Assembly: GCA_903899015.1 (NCBI GenBank)
Contig: CAIUHP010000073.1
Span: 1 to 64,000 of the forward strand
Origin: an uncultured Armatimonadota bacterium
Lineage (GTDB): Bacteria > Armatimonadota > Fimbriimonadia > Fimbriimonadales > Fimbriimonadaceae
Direction: 5' to 3'
DNA: 64,000 nucleotides
A model generated the notes under the pieces. It was not told where the DNA came from and did not search any database. It was given only the letters and a program-made list of their open reading frames with translations. Position numbers and translations under genes: made by a program. Shown in pieces: positions 51,815 to 61,555 of the stretch; within the stretch, counting starts at the first letter, position 1, and each line of letters starts with the position of its first letter.

Positions 51815-52783
51815 ATGAAAGAAGAGAAACAGTTTGGGAAATTCAACGAAGAATTGAACCGAAGAGAGTTCCTTAAATCGATGGCATGTGCTGCGTCCGG
51901 CTTGCTATTTACCGTGAACGGCGGGATACCTCACCGATTTAACTTGCTTAGTTCCGAGGGAAATGATGCCGCTCGTGAATCCTCGTTCTCGTTCGTTCAA
52001 ATAAGCGACAGCCACATTGGTTTCAACGCGGAACCCAATCGCCAAGTTCTTCAAACCTTTAGCGGCGCAGTTGCGAAGATAACCAAATCCGAGACAAAAC
52101 CCGATCTAGTGCTTCATACCGGCGACATCACCCATAACGGCCGTGAGGAAGAATTCGAGTCGGCCGACCAGGTCCTAAAGCAACTTCACTCCGAGCGATA
52201 TTTTGTGCCCGGCGAGAGAGACGTTCTTCCAGACAACGGCAAGAGTTACCGTAACCGCTTCGGAAAGAATTCGAAAGGGGACGGCTGGTACAGCTTTGAC
52301 CATAAAGGTGTTCATTTCGTGGGACTGGTCAACGTGATGGATTATAAGGTTGGAGAATGTCCCTCTCTCGGGGGCATTCAACTGGAATGGGTTGAGAAAG
52401 ATCTTGCTCCATTGAAAGACAGTAATCCAATCGTCGTGTTTAGTCACGTTCCGCTGTGGCTGGCTTGTTCGGAATGGGGTTGGGGCACGCGAGACGGGGA
52501 GCGAGCACTCAATTTTCTTCGAAGATTCGGCTCGGTAACGGTTCTCAATGGTCACGTTCACCAGTCGATGCAAAAAATCGAAGGCAATATCACATTCCAT
52601 TCCGCTCGATCGACGGCGTATCCACTTCCTGCGCCTAAGACGGCTACTTCACCTGATCCAATCACCATCGCTGCTTCTTCTCTAAAGAGCCTTCTTGGGA
52701 TTTCGAATATCCAGTATTTTCAAGACGATCCTCGACTCACGGTCATTGATACTTCCCTTGCCTACTCGGACGGACTTCTCTAA
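51815..52783 (+). CDS. Tat-exported metallophosphoesterase
   Basis: A 322-residue calcineurin-like phosphatase with a twin-arginine signal (NRREFLKSMACAASG). Metal motifs: ISDSHIG, HTGDITHNG, FSHVPLW, and NGHVHQ. The usual GNHD/E is GERD (VPGERDVLPD), so the catalytic His is Arg here. GAGGACG precedes ATG 51815. Substrate unknown; the altered motif may mean reduced or changed activity. Confidence 0.85.
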   Translation: MKEEKQFGKFNEELNRREFLKSMACAASGLLFTVNGGIPHRFNLLSSEGNDAARESSFSFVQISDSHIGFNAEPNRQVLQTFSGAVAKITKSETKPDLVLHTGDITHNGREEEFESADQVLKQLHSERYFVPGERDVLPDNGKSYRNRFGKNSKGDGWYSFDHKGVHFVGLVNVMDYKVGECPSLGGIQLEWVEKDLAPLKDSNPIVVFSHVPLWLACSEWGWGTRDGERALNFLRRFGSVTVLNGHVHQSMQKIEGNITFHSARSTAYPLPAPKTATSPDPITIAASSLKSLLGISNIQYFQDDPRLTVIDTSLAYSDGLL

Positions 52784-52820
52784 AGTGTCCTTGAGCGAGA
52801 GGTAGCATGCGAAAACGCAA

Positions 52821-53531
52821 ATGGATTTCATGTCGGCCATTGATGTCTTCGTAGAGGGCTTTACACTCGGTAAGAGCAAAGTTCATCCCTATCTGGTCAC
52901 CCGATATAAGAACCTTTGGATCATGCGCGACGCAGAGGGGCGAAAAGAGCCACGTGTTACCGAAGTGGTTGCCTGTCACGAAGATCCAGACGAGATTGCC
53001 CGGCAAATTCGAGAGTTCGGATTGAAATGGCATTTCCTATCGCTCATTCATCCTTTTGATGCTGATTTTGATGCGATTCGATCGACGGTCAAGGGACACG
53101 GATATCGAGCCAAGTCAACCGAAGGATTTTTCGTGCATCAAATGCACGAGATTCCCACTTTCACATCTTTGCCTGAGGTTCGGCCGATTCTATCGACAAG
53201 CATCCCCGCTACCAAGAACTGGGTGAAGACGTATCCGCCCGAGTCCCACACCTATGGGGTATGGGAGGATGACGGAACCGAGGCTCTAGGGTGGGTTCAG
53301 TCGACCCCAGTCCGAGATGCGTCCTGGATCTCCAACCTCTATGTCCGCGAAGAATATCGTAAGCAGGGCTACGGTCGAGCCCTAATGAGCAAGATGCTTT
53401 TGGATGATCGTGAGCGAGGGGTAAAGACCAGTGTATTACTCGCCAGCACTGCCGGCGGAAGGTTATATCCGCACTTGGGATATGACCGCATAGGCACTCT
53501 CCAGCTCTTTTGCCCGATCCACAGAGACTAG
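52821..53531 (+). CDS. GNAT family N-acetyltransferase
   Basis: A 236-residue protein; the C-terminal half is the GNAT fold with acetyl-CoA motif NLYVREEYRKQGYGRALMSK (R/Q-x-x-G-x-G) and LLASTAGGRLYPHLGYDRIG. The N-terminal half (1-110) may be a degenerate second GNAT-like domain. It starts 37 bases after the phosphoesterase stop. Substrate unknown. Confidence 0.85.
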   Translation: MDFMSAIDVFVEGFTLGKSKVHPYLVTRYKNLWIMRDAEGRKEPRVTEVVACHEDPDEIARQIREFGLKWHFLSLIHPFDADFDAIRSTVKGHGYRAKSTEGFFVHQMHEIPTFTSLPEVRPILSTSIPATKNWVKTYPPESHTYGVWEDDGTEALGWVQSTPVRDASWISNLYVREEYRKQGYGRALMSKMLLDDRERGVKTSVLLASTAGGRLYPHLGYDRIGTLQLFCPIHRD

Positions 53532-54307
53532 TTCGAACTCAGATAGGCAGCAGGGGAGGTTCCCAACTCACGCTTGAACATCGCTATGAAACTACTCGGC
53601 GAGTTGTATCCAAGTTGGAAGGCAACGTCGCCAACTTTTGTGCCAGCAACTAGCATCTTCAATCCTTCAAGCAATTTGCGGCGACGAATCCATTGGCCAA
53701 GACTCATCCCCGTTTCAGCCTGAAAATATCTCTCGATTGTTCTCAAACTCCATCCAGACTCCAAGATGAGTTCGGACAGATTAATTGATTCAGTAATTGA
53801 TGTTTCGAATCGGGAGACGAAACTCATTGCAACTTCACTTTGAGGATAAGGCAATTGCAGCGGGACGCTTGGAATAGATTCAAGTTCGTCCCACATCAAC
53901 CCTTCGATACGACAATGTTGAGGTTCCGTCGAAAAAAGAGCCCCTATCGCAATCGCCTTCAAAATCAGCTCTCGCAATAATGGCGTCACGTTGAAAACTG
54001 CACATGTAGTTGGCTCGAATGCGCGTCCTTCGCTAGTCTCTTCAGGTAGGCGCGACCTCATGTAGATCATTCTCAATGCGGTTACGCCGCCGAGTTCCAA
54101 ATGGGTCTTTATAGACGCTGGCACCCAAAGTGCTCGATGAGGCGGTACGACCCAGGTACCGAGTTCGGTTTTGGCGGTCACAACCCCACGAATCGCGTAG
54201 ACCAATAGATTCCAATCTGCGGAGCATGGGGGCGTGAGTTCGCGCTGTGAGAAGGTGACTCCATAAGTTCGAACTAGCTCTTCGGAATCGTGGCGACGGA
54301 TATTCAC
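53528..54307 (-). CDS. AraC family transcriptional regulator
   Basis: A 259-residue regulator: N-terminal cupin sensor (about 1-120, WNLLVYAIRGVVTAKTELGT, VVPPHRALWVPASIKTHLEL) and C-terminal double HTH (about 165-257, LILESGWSLRTIERYFQAET; VGDVAFQLGYNSPSSFIAMF). The start is GTG. It is divergent from the VOC gene, 57 bases away, and converges on the GNAT gene with a 4-base stop overlap. The VOC protein is its most likely target. Confidence 0.93.
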   Translation of the reverse strand: MNIRRHDSEELVRTYGVTFSQRELTPPCSADWNLLVYAIRGVVTAKTELGTWVVPPHRALWVPASIKTHLELGGVTALRMIYMRSRLPEETSEGRAFEPTTCAVFNVTPLLRELILKAIAIGALFSTEPQHCRIEGLMWDELESIPSVPLQLPYPQSEVAMSFVSRFETSITESINLSELILESGWSLRTIERYFQAETGMSLGQWIRRRKLLEGLKMLVAGTKVGDVAFQLGYNSPSSFIAMFKRELGTSPAAYLSSN

Positions 54308-54364
54308 TATTAATTGCCGTTATACCGCTAATACGTCAAGTCTCTTTTCTTAGACAATTATGCG

Positions 54365-54766
54365 ATGCAGCAACCCGTACCAAACCAACTTGCTCACTTT
54401 TCGATCAATGCTGACGACATAGATCGCGCTCGAACATTTTATACAACCGTCTTCGGTTGGAAATATCATGCTTACGGCCCCCCGGGTTTCTATATGATCG
54501 AGATGACGCCTGAATCCCAAGTGGTCGCTCCTATACTGGGCTCGATCCAAGGTCGGAGGGAACTCGTGCAGGGAGTGCGTCCATCAGGGTTCGAGTGCAC
54601 GATCGCAGTTGCGGAAATCAATGAAACCATTCGGCTCATTGAATCGGCGGGCGGAATAATCGTTATGCCGAAATGCACTCTCCCTTCAATCGGACATCTG
54701 TGCTTCTTCCAGGACCCAGAAGGAAACGTGGTAGGAGCTATGCAATACGATAGTCGAGCAGATTAG
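54365..54766 (+). CDS. VOC superfamily (glyoxalase/bleomycin-like) protein
   Basis: A 133-residue protein with two beta-alpha-beta3 modules: LAHFSINADDIDRARTFYTT and VFGWKY at the start, FECTIAVAEINETIRLIESA in the second half, and FFQDPEGNVVGAMQYD at the end. Metal ligand positions His7-type and Glu are partly present. Role may be detoxification or antibiotic binding; the partner AraC gene suggests inducible expression. Confidence 0.88.
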   Translation: MQQPVPNQLAHFSINADDIDRARTFYTTVFGWKYHAYGPPGFYMIEMTPESQVVAPILGSIQGRRELVQGVRPSGFECTIAVAEINETIRLIESAGGIIVMPKCTLPSIGHLCFFQDPEGNVVGAMQYDSRAD

Positions 54767-54793
54767 AAAACGATCAGGGAGCATGGAGACGTG

Positions 54794-57235
54794 TCAATCC
54801 TCAGGCTCCGAGATTGCTTCCTCCTTGGTCGGTAACGCCTGTTCGCTGGGACGGTTTTTGATATACCAATATCCTGCACCAAGCATTCCGAGTCCGAGCA
54901 ACATCAAAACGCCAACTCTTATTCCAGAGTCTAATGCGCTCAAGTCGACCATGAATACTTTTGCCAAGGTCACAGTAAATACACCGATTCCCCAGTAGCG
55001 GAGATAACGAGCTTTGTATTTGAAGCCTAACGCCATAAGTGTGACGGCATACGCGGTCCAACCGAAAGACATTGCTGGGTCTGGTTTCAGGCCAATCAAC
55101 TTTGCCCCCAGTATCTGAATCGAGAGTTTCGACAGGATGAGCCAAATCAGAAATACGGTCCCACCGGTCACATATTTCTTCGTTTGATCGAAGGGTGCAG
55201 TAGTTACGACAACGGGATAAAACGTCGCTAAGGTCAAAAGCGCAAGTGCAGCATCTAATAACGGTTGCTCATTGCCGTTGTGGTGAACGCGGGAAGCCAT
55301 CAAGGCTGCGATGGTCAAAGCTACCCATATGTGAGCGATGAGACTGTTCCATTTCAAGCGATAGATACATGCGGATCCGATGCATGAAACGACGATCCCC
55401 GCGATGATACAACCTCGGGACCATCCGACGAAATGGCTAGGAATAATTGACCAAACAAATACTAATCGAAAGATGAGAGTGCTCACCACCAGGCCACATC
55501 CGGAAATTACTACCTGAGCGGTATCTCCTTCTTTCGAATATAGGCAGCGACCGACATAGATCGCAGACAAAAGTAGAAGCGTCAAGAGCGTGGTGTCAGG
55601 AAGCAACGTAAGTTTGCCGTCTAGAACCAATAAGAGATATGTTCCCATCGATCCTGCAACTCCCAGAACGCCGAGAGAGATCAATCCCCACCACGACCGT
55701 TGCTTGCCCAGCGTGAGAAGGATCACGCTGAACATCAGCGCCGGGGCAAATAATGAAACCGTGTGCGAGAAGTGGTTGTGAGTTGCCTGGAGTTGAATGG
55801 ATCCCAACCGAAGGACCATGGGAAAGAGGAGTAAAGCTGCTCCTGATGAAACATGCTCAGTATTCGGGCCCGCCTTGATACTGCCGTAGCCCCATGCACC
55901 GGTTGCGAGAACCAAGCTCAATAGGAAGATTGTTTCTTCACCTACGGTGTAGGCAGGAACGTTCATAAACCACGGCACAAAGTAGGCCCCGACACATAGC
56001 GCCCATTCGACTCCAGCAAGAATGGACAGTGCTTTCGGAGAAACCTTCCCAGCCGCAAAACCGAGCCCGATCGTTATCGCCGCATATGTAAGGCCAGCGG
56101 GGAACGAATGAAATCCTACTGGACCTAAAATGGTGGCCAGGGCCAAACCACTTATTGTGAGAACTTGCTTACTGGCCTCTGAACCCTTCAGTACCCATCC
56201 GATAGCAGCCGCCGCGATGGCAAGAATGAGAATCGGTAAGGAGCTGTGGTGAGGAAGACTGATCACCATGGAGAGTCCACCCGCTGCGAACAGGACTAAT
56301 CCTGAGAATGAGCAGATAGGATCGAAATGATTGTCTTTCCAATCTAGAGCATAGGTCACCGCTCCGACTAGCCCAGAAGCGAAAAGTGCCCCGACGGCAA
56401 GCTCCCAATGGGAGTTGTAGAAGACGACTGGGCAGAGCGCCAAAATCGAAGCAATCGCCATGGCTGCCGCCATCGGCATCCATCTGTTCTTAGCCACCGT
56501 AAGGGCGGCCGGAACCAAAATGAGAAAGTGCAAGACGACGCTGATCACTTGGTTGTGTTCATGCATCGGCATGACCGAAGCGACCAAGCCACCGATCATT
56601 CCAATTCCGAGGAACGAGCGCGAAGAACGCCACCAAGAGAACGCGAGGTTCAGAAGACTCAGTAAGACAAACGAACCCACCAGTATTCGATCGCCATAAA
56701 GGTGCTTCGCTAAATCACCACCGGCAAAGCTAAGGTAGAGGCCACACGATCCAATGCCGACAAGCAGTTGGCCAAACTCTTCCCTCTCGTTGTGTTTGAT
56801 CAGCCCGACTGCAATGAAGGTAAAGCAAAGGGCCAGTTCTCCACCGAATTGGATGGTTGGCGTAATATAGCCCCTCGAAATTGCTAAGGCAACCATGTAG
56901 ATCATCGCCAAGACGATCATCAAAGCGCCGCCCCATCGAAGTCCAATTCGTCCGATTTTGCTCTCTAACTCGTCGGACCACTTTTCCGATATCTCACGTG
57001 CAACTGGAGTGGGCTTTGGATCTGGGTTGAGCTTGGTAACCACCGGTTGAAAACGAGGCGGTTCAGGTGGCGGAACGAAAATCACGGGTGGAGCAACGGG
57101 CGGCGTCTCCACAGCTTTGGTAACCGCCATCCCAAGGGTGCGCTCGATCGCCCCTACTCGCAAATTGATGCTTTGGAGATGGGACTCCACCGCTCGCAAT
57201 CTTTCGACAACCGGATCTATTGCTTGGTCTGCCAT
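54794..57235 (-). CDS. DUF2339 multi-pass membrane protein
   Basis: An 813-residue protein. The N-terminus has a coiled-coil (VERLRAVESHLQSINLRVGA) and a proline-rich linker, then about 20 or more hydrophobic helices. KIGRIGLRWGGALMIVLAMI is the DUF2339 signature, and the C-terminus has LRYWGIGVFTVTLAKVFMVD. AAGGATACG precedes ATG 57235. Family function is unknown; possible envelope or polysaccharide role. Confidence 0.9.
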   Translation of the reverse strand: MADQAIDPVVERLRAVESHLQSINLRVGAIERTLGMAVTKAVETPPVAPPVIFVPPPEPPRFQPVVTKLNPDPKPTPVAREISEKWSDELESKIGRIGLRWGGALMIVLAMIYMVALAISRGYITPTIQFGGELALCFTFIAVGLIKHNEREEFGQLLVGIGSCGLYLSFAGGDLAKHLYGDRILVGSFVLLSLLNLAFSWWRSSRSFLGIGMIGGLVASVMPMHEHNQVISVVLHFLILVPAALTVAKNRWMPMAAAMAIASILALCPVVFYNSHWELAVGALFASGLVGAVTYALDWKDNHFDPICSFSGLVLFAAGGLSMVISLPHHSSLPILILAIAAAAIGWVLKGSEASKQVLTISGLALATILGPVGFHSFPAGLTYAAITIGLGFAAGKVSPKALSILAGVEWALCVGAYFVPWFMNVPAYTVGEETIFLLSLVLATGAWGYGSIKAGPNTEHVSSGAALLLFPMVLRLGSIQLQATHNHFSHTVSLFAPALMFSVILLTLGKQRSWWGLISLGVLGVAGSMGTYLLLVLDGKLTLLPDTTLLTLLLLSAIYVGRCLYSKEGDTAQVVISGCGLVVSTLIFRLVFVWSIIPSHFVGWSRGCIIAGIVVSCIGSACIYRLKWNSLIAHIWVALTIAALMASRVHHNGNEQPLLDAALALLTLATFYPVVVTTAPFDQTKKYVTGGTVFLIWLILSKLSIQILGAKLIGLKPDPAMSFGWTAYAVTLMALGFKYKARYLRYWGIGVFTVTLAKVFMVDLSALDSGIRVGVLMLLGLGMLGAGYWYIKNRPSEQALPTKEEAISEPED

Positions 57236-57385
57236 TTGACGTATCCTTGACACCACGAGCATACGCCGAATGTCCTAGGAGCGGGGTCGCATTTTCTTCC
57301 GCCTGCTTTGCCTGGTTTAGTACCGTGGAATGAAGCGAAAAGAAATCTGTTTGTCAATTTCGCAATAGTCCGGTATCTTTGACTT

Positions 57386-58264
57386 ATGTCTGGACAAACT
57401 CTTCGGAAATCGGCGCGGGCATTCGCGTTTGGCGGCTTCGCACTCCTCGCGTCAATAGCGTTTTCAGGTCAAGGTCAGCAACTTTCAGCTGCGGGGCAGA
57501 AGATCGAAGACGTGATGATGCACTTGCGCACGATGTCAGACTCTGACCGAGCGATTGCGACAAAGAAAGCTGCTCTCGACATTCGCAAAATGGCGCCCAG
57601 CAACGAAAAAGTTCTGTTGGCTAACGGGCTCGCTAATCTCGCGACCGAAGGAGATTTTGGAAAAGGAACCTTGCAAGAGGTCGCTACGACACTCGATCTT
57701 GCGGTCCAGGAAACTCCCCAACAACCGTTTCATGGTGAGCCGAACTTTGCGTATTCAGCTTTAGCTCAGTTGGCCCGATATGAGCACTTAAAGGTAACCG
57801 ATCACAGTGCAGGCTTCAAAGAAGCGATGGCCCGCTTTGTAAAGGCGGATCAAGCTCGTCAGGCGGCCGACTTCAGTTTGCTCGACATCACTGGTCATAC
57901 CTGGACACTCTCCAATTTGAAAGGCAAGATCGTATTGGTCAACTTCTGGGCAACTTGGTGTCCTCCTTGCCGAAAGGAAATGCCAGACATGGAAACTCTC
58001 TATCAGAAGTATAAGGATAAGGGATTGGTCATTCTGGCGATCTCGGATGAAGACAAGAGCAAGGTCGAGCCATTCATCGCCAAGAACAAGTACACCTATC
58101 CAATTCTGCTGGATCCGGGTCGCAAGGTCAACACCATGTTCACAGTCGATGGAATCCCCAAGAGCTTCATCTTCGACCGCAACGGAAAGCTCGCCGCACA
58201 AGCGATCGACATGCGGACGATGGATCAGTTCAAAGTTCTGTTGAGTCGAGTTGGCCTCAAGTAG
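57386..58264 (+). CDS. TlpA-like thiol-disulfide oxidoreductase
   Basis: A 292-residue exported protein. A signal peptide (RAFAFGGFALLASIAFSGQG) is followed by an N-terminal helical region (about 35-155, TPR-like, MMHLRTMSDSDRAIATKKAA). The thioredoxin domain is at the C-terminus with active site WCPPC in NFWATWCPPCRKEMPDM, DEDKSKVEPFIAKNKY, and cis-Pro in DGIPKSFIFDRNGK. It probably reduces disulfides of periplasmic proteins or cytochromes. Confidence 0.91.
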   Translation: MSGQTLRKSARAFAFGGFALLASIAFSGQGQQLSAAGQKIEDVMMHLRTMSDSDRAIATKKAALDIRKMAPSNEKVLLANGLANLATEGDFGKGTLQEVATTLDLAVQETPQQPFHGEPNFAYSALAQLARYEHLKVTDHSAGFKEAMARFVKADQARQAADFSLLDITGHTWTLSNLKGKIVLVNFWATWCPPCRKEMPDMETLYQKYKDKGLVILAISDEDKSKVEPFIAKNKYTYPILLDPGRKVNTMFTVDGIPKSFIFDRNGKLAAQAIDMRTMDQFKVLLSRVGLK

Positions 58265-58358
58265 CCTCTCACTGAGATCAGCACTCTAACTGAGGGGCAG
58301 ACCCAAAATTGACGCTGTCCATATTTTCTCGGTTATGGACTGCGTCGTTTGTTATTGA

Positions 58359-58946
58359 CTAGCGCGCAGAGTTAAGCACTTCGAACGCGGTCCAGGGAAT
58401 GGATTCCATTTCACTGCCTCGATCCATTTCCATTCGATTCGAAAGGAAATCGTCTGCCAACTGATCGACGAGGCCCCAATCCGTCATCACATGATCTTGT
58501 CGACGATCAAATTTGATGGCATAGGACTTGCTGAAGTAACTGAGCGCCAAGCGACCAATCCAGCCGGATTTAGTAAACGAAACCGCGCCTTCAAATAAGG
58601 CTACTTGGCGAGGTTTAAGCCCGGTTACGGATAAGAATCGTCGGACATTTTCTCGGCACGAAGAGCTCAACCCGACCGAGAAGAAGCTAACCGACTTGGC
58701 GCTCAACAATTCCATGTTTTTACTCACAAAATCGATAAGCTGTTCAGAAAATTCCCCATAGTAAATGGGACCGCCCACTAGGATCCCATCATAGAGTTTC
58801 AGGTCTAAAGTCGACGTGTCATCCAACTCCAACAAGTTCAATACTTCCGCTTGAACTTCGTTTAATGAGAAGCGTTCAGCAAGTCTCTCGGCAATCTTAC
58901 TTGTGTGCCCTTTGTGACTGGTAATTACGATCGCTATCCTCTTCAT
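58359..58946 (-). CDS. Flavodoxin-domain protein (HemG-like)
   Basis: A 195-residue protein. FMN phosphate loop is TSHKGHTSKIAERLAERF, and VGGPIYYGEFSEQLIDFVSK, FFSVGLSSSC and FEGAVSFTKSGWIGRLALSY match the HemG/menaquinone-dependent protoporphyrinogen oxidase type. Start has GAGGAGCATAAG upstream. HemG identity is not certain because the family also holds general flavodoxins. Confidence 0.83.
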   Translation of the reverse strand: MKRIAIVITSHKGHTSKIAERLAERFSLNEVQAEVLNLLELDDTSTLDLKLYDGILVGGPIYYGEFSEQLIDFVSKNMELLSAKSVSFFSVGLSSSCRENVRRFLSVTGLKPRQVALFEGAVSFTKSGWIGRLALSYFSKSYAIKFDRRQDHVMTDWGLVDQLADDFLSNRMEMDRGSEMESIPWTAFEVLNSAR

Positions 58947-59167
58947 CTTATGCTCCTCGCTATGTATGAGGTGACTGGAGTTGGGAGTGATTCTGTTCCC
59001 CGACTAGGACCCTGATAGGTCAGATGACATGGGTCCATCGACGTGGTGGCAACATATTTTCCATATGGCGTAGGGGAAGATCATCCACTTTCTCGAAGAC
59101 CAGCCCACCAATACCCAAGCCAATCCCCTTACCTGCTTGATGATCACGACGAAAAAAGCCAGTAGCT

Positions 59168-59193
59168 CCCGCCGCCCTCCATGGCGGGTTTTT
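59168..59193 (+). terminator. Terminator-like hairpin facing plus
   Basis: CCCGCC pairs with GGCGGG over a nine-base loop, followed on the plus strand by TTTTT. No plus-strand gene ends here; it lies just past the minus-strand kinase stop at 59192. Confidence 0.45.
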
Positions 59194-59737
59194 ACAGCGA
59201 GAGGTGCCGGAGACCTGGTTCGATGCTATTGATCCAATCTTCAAGTTGTTTGGGAGTCTGAATTCGAACGACGGTTGGACCTGACTTGCTTTGGGCCCAC
59301 TGAGCCATTCGATCCCGCTTCCGCTGAAAGGATTTGAAGTGCCACAACAAAATTGAATCGGAGGAAAGCATCGTCTTCAAGGACTCATGGTTTCCATTGC
59401 AGATTGCACTTTTGTCGACAATCCGACGAAGAGTTCTCCAAACGAGGCGTCCAAATGAGCGCCAACTAGGATAGTCTAGCGTGACAATGAGTTGGGCAGC
59501 ACCTAGAGGAACGCTTAACCAATGCCCGTACGCGGTGTCAAGAATCCACGACTCTTCAGAACAAATCGCCTCAATGCGCCTTGTCTGTTCCGGAATTGGA
59601 ACCTGGACCCAATCTGGCTCCCATGTAAGATCGTCAACCGAGTGCCAAGGGATGCCCGTTCTTTCAGCTAACCTCTTGGCGAGAGTTGTCTTGCCGGAAC
59701 CAGTCACGCCATATATCAGGACCCTTTTGATTTCCAT
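59192..59737 (-). CDS. P-loop nucleoside/shikimate-kinase-like protein (FlaR-like)
   Basis: A 181-residue ATP-binding protein. Walker A is GVTGSGKTTLAKRL. WHSVDDLTWEPDWVQVP and LDYPSWRSFGRLVWRTLRRI match proteins annotated as DNA topology modulation FlaR or adenylate-kinase-like. ATG 59737 is used; a TTG two codons upstream is possible. Substrate unknown. Confidence 0.83.
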   Translation of the reverse strand: MEIKRVLIYGVTGSGKTTLAKRLAERTGIPWHSVDDLTWEPDWVQVPIPEQTRRIEAICSEESWILDTAYGHWLSVPLGAAQLIVTLDYPSWRSFGRLVWRTLRRIVDKSAICNGNHESLKTMLSSDSILLWHFKSFQRKRDRMAQWAQSKSGPTVVRIQTPKQLEDWINSIEPGLRHLSL

Positions 59738-59763
59738 ATCCAACCGGTTCCAACGTTCTACAA

Positions 59764-60555
59764 TTAGAAGCTAAATCGACGGCCAATGATCATCTTCAGG
59801 ATCGTGCCTTGGGATTGTTGCGATCCACTGTTGAGGCCAAAACCCACTCCGAAATTAAATTCCCAATCCTCGCTGAAATTCAAATCGACACTTGGGAAAA
59901 GCTGATGAGTTTGATTGGCACCGGTGTCCCAATTGGTGACAGGTCCCACCGAACCGTAATATTCTAATCCGACCGTGATAACCTTCGTGACATCGTAGCT
60001 GACCTTAAAGTTAGGAGAAAACGAAAATCCCTTAGATTCGCCTTCGCCTGATATCGATTTTTCCAGTGCTGGGTTAAGAGCCAGATACCACTTGCCAAAC
60101 TGCTTGTCGACAATGGGTCGAATCTCAAAATTAGACGCGTCTTCCGCAAAATCACGCTTCTGGAATCCGTATTCGAACGAAAGACTTGCACCTACGGGCC
60201 ATTTCCAGCTTTCAGGAACTCGCCATCGCGGCCGTATATGGCTTCCGACAATGTTGTAACCCTGATCGCGCCGGTAGCTTGTGAAGACATAGAAGCCAGT
60301 TTCAAACGTCTCCGTCCAGCCATGAGTGATCTCAAGTGTTTCGTGAAGGGCATTTCGAGTTGGCAGGACTCCATTCACTCGAGTACTTGGACCATTTAGA
60401 TTGTAGTTGGAGTGAAGCTCCACCATGGTCGTGCCTTTCTTCACCGTATCTGAGCCATAAACCTGAATTTCGTAGTTGTCTTGGGCCAAACAACTCGCCG
60501 AAAAAAGCAGAACAAAGAAAAAAAGCAAAGTGCGAAGAAACACGGCGTAGAGCAT
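59764..60555 (-). CDS. Outer-membrane beta-barrel protein
   Basis: A 263-residue protein with a signal peptide (LLFFFVLLFSASCLAQ) and many amphipathic beta strands alternating aromatic and polar residues (TTMVELHSNYNLNG, ETGFYVFTSYRR, WYLALNPALEKS, ITVGLEYYGSVG). It ends in F, the typical barrel C-terminus (IGRRFSF). It resembles phenol-degradation/MetA-pathway-like barrels. The kinase gene starts 26 bases after its stop. It supports a diderm envelope. Confidence 0.8.
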   Translation of the reverse strand: MLYAVFLRTLLFFFVLLFSASCLAQDNYEIQVYGSDTVKKGTTMVELHSNYNLNGPSTRVNGVLPTRNALHETLEITHGWTETFETGFYVFTSYRRDQGYNIVGSHIRPRWRVPESWKWPVGASLSFEYGFQKRDFAEDASNFEIRPIVDKQFGKWYLALNPALEKSISGEGESKGFSFSPNFKVSYDVTKVITVGLEYYGSVGPVTNWDTGANQTHQLFPSVDLNFSEDWEFNFGVGFGLNSGSQQSQGTILKMIIGRRFSF

Positions 60556-60646
60556 TCCATAAAATTCGAATCTTAAGGTTTGAGATTGCTAACCAATACG
60601 TGCCTGTCCTGATCCTGCGGTCCAAATTCGTGGTAAGAACGATGCT

Positions 60647-61549
60647 ATGCACGATTCCCCGCTCAAAGAGATTTCCAAGTACGTATATGGAACGACTCGG
60701 TTAGGAGATGGCAGTATTCCGTTTGACGAGCGGGTCGCGATCGCACGCGCGGCTATTGACTCCGGAGCTTGGATTCACTCGAGCCATTCCTATGGCGACG
60801 CTTTGCAGGTCTTAAAAGCTGCTTTCGACATGAATCGTGAAAAATTGCCGAGGTCGATTTTCAAAATCGGATGGGATTCGGTCGAGCAGGTTCGCGATGT
60901 AATTTATCAAAACATCTCACCGCTCGATCTCAACTCGATGACGATTGGTCAACTCTGTTTGGGAGGGCTACTTGCGGAAGACTTCAGGACTGGAGGTCCT
61001 TCGATTGCGGCTCTCAATGGAATTAAGGAAGCCGGCATCGTGGAGGGATTCGTTCTTGAAGTGTGGCCTTGGACTTCGAAACTGACCATCGACGCCCTAA
61101 AAGGTGGCTATTCTCAACAGCTCGTCGACGCTTTTACCTTCTATCTGAACCCACTTCAGCGTTTCTTGTCAAATGATTTGTGGGATCTCGCACACGAATA
61201 TGAGATTCCAATAATTGCGATGCGGACTGTTTGTGGCGGTTCCCTGCAAAAGCTTATTGAAAATCCAAAAACGCCAGGATATTTATCGAGCCGCGCGAAA
61301 GAAATTCAACCGATATATACAAATTCAGGTTGCCTTTCATGGCCAGAATTCTGTATCCGTTTTGCTTTTAGTTTCAAACAAGTTCAAGCAACGGTCGGAT
61401 CGACAAGCACCGAGGCGAACTTCAAAACCTTCGTCAATTCGACGCAAGATCCGAAACCCCTTGATCCAGGCATGGTTGATGAAATCCTTACCCTGCAAAG
61501 AAAATGGTCGTCCGAGCACGATCAATTTGCCTTGCCCTGGTCGATGTAG
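60647..61549 (+). CDS. Aldo/keto reductase-like protein
   Basis: A 300-residue TIM-barrel protein. D38, Y49 (HSSHSYGDA) and K73 (IFKIGWD) fit the AKR catalytic set. The fourth residue, normally His, reads Gln or Gly (TIGQLCL), so the proton relay is altered. VQATVGSTSTEANFKTFV keeps the NADPH pocket. The DinB gene begins six bases past the stop. Confidence 0.82.
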   Translation: MHDSPLKEISKYVYGTTRLGDGSIPFDERVAIARAAIDSGAWIHSSHSYGDALQVLKAAFDMNREKLPRSIFKIGWDSVEQVRDVIYQNISPLDLNSMTIGQLCLGGLLAEDFRTGGPSIAALNGIKEAGIVEGFVLEVWPWTSKLTIDALKGGYSQQLVDAFTFYLNPLQRFLSNDLWDLAHEYEIPIIAMRTVCGGSLQKLIENPKTPGYLSSRAKEIQPIYTNSGCLSWPEFCIRFAFSFKQVQATVGSTSTEANFKTFVNSTQDPKPLDPGMVDEILTLQRKWSSEHDQFALPWSM

Positions 61550-61555
61550 CCGAAA

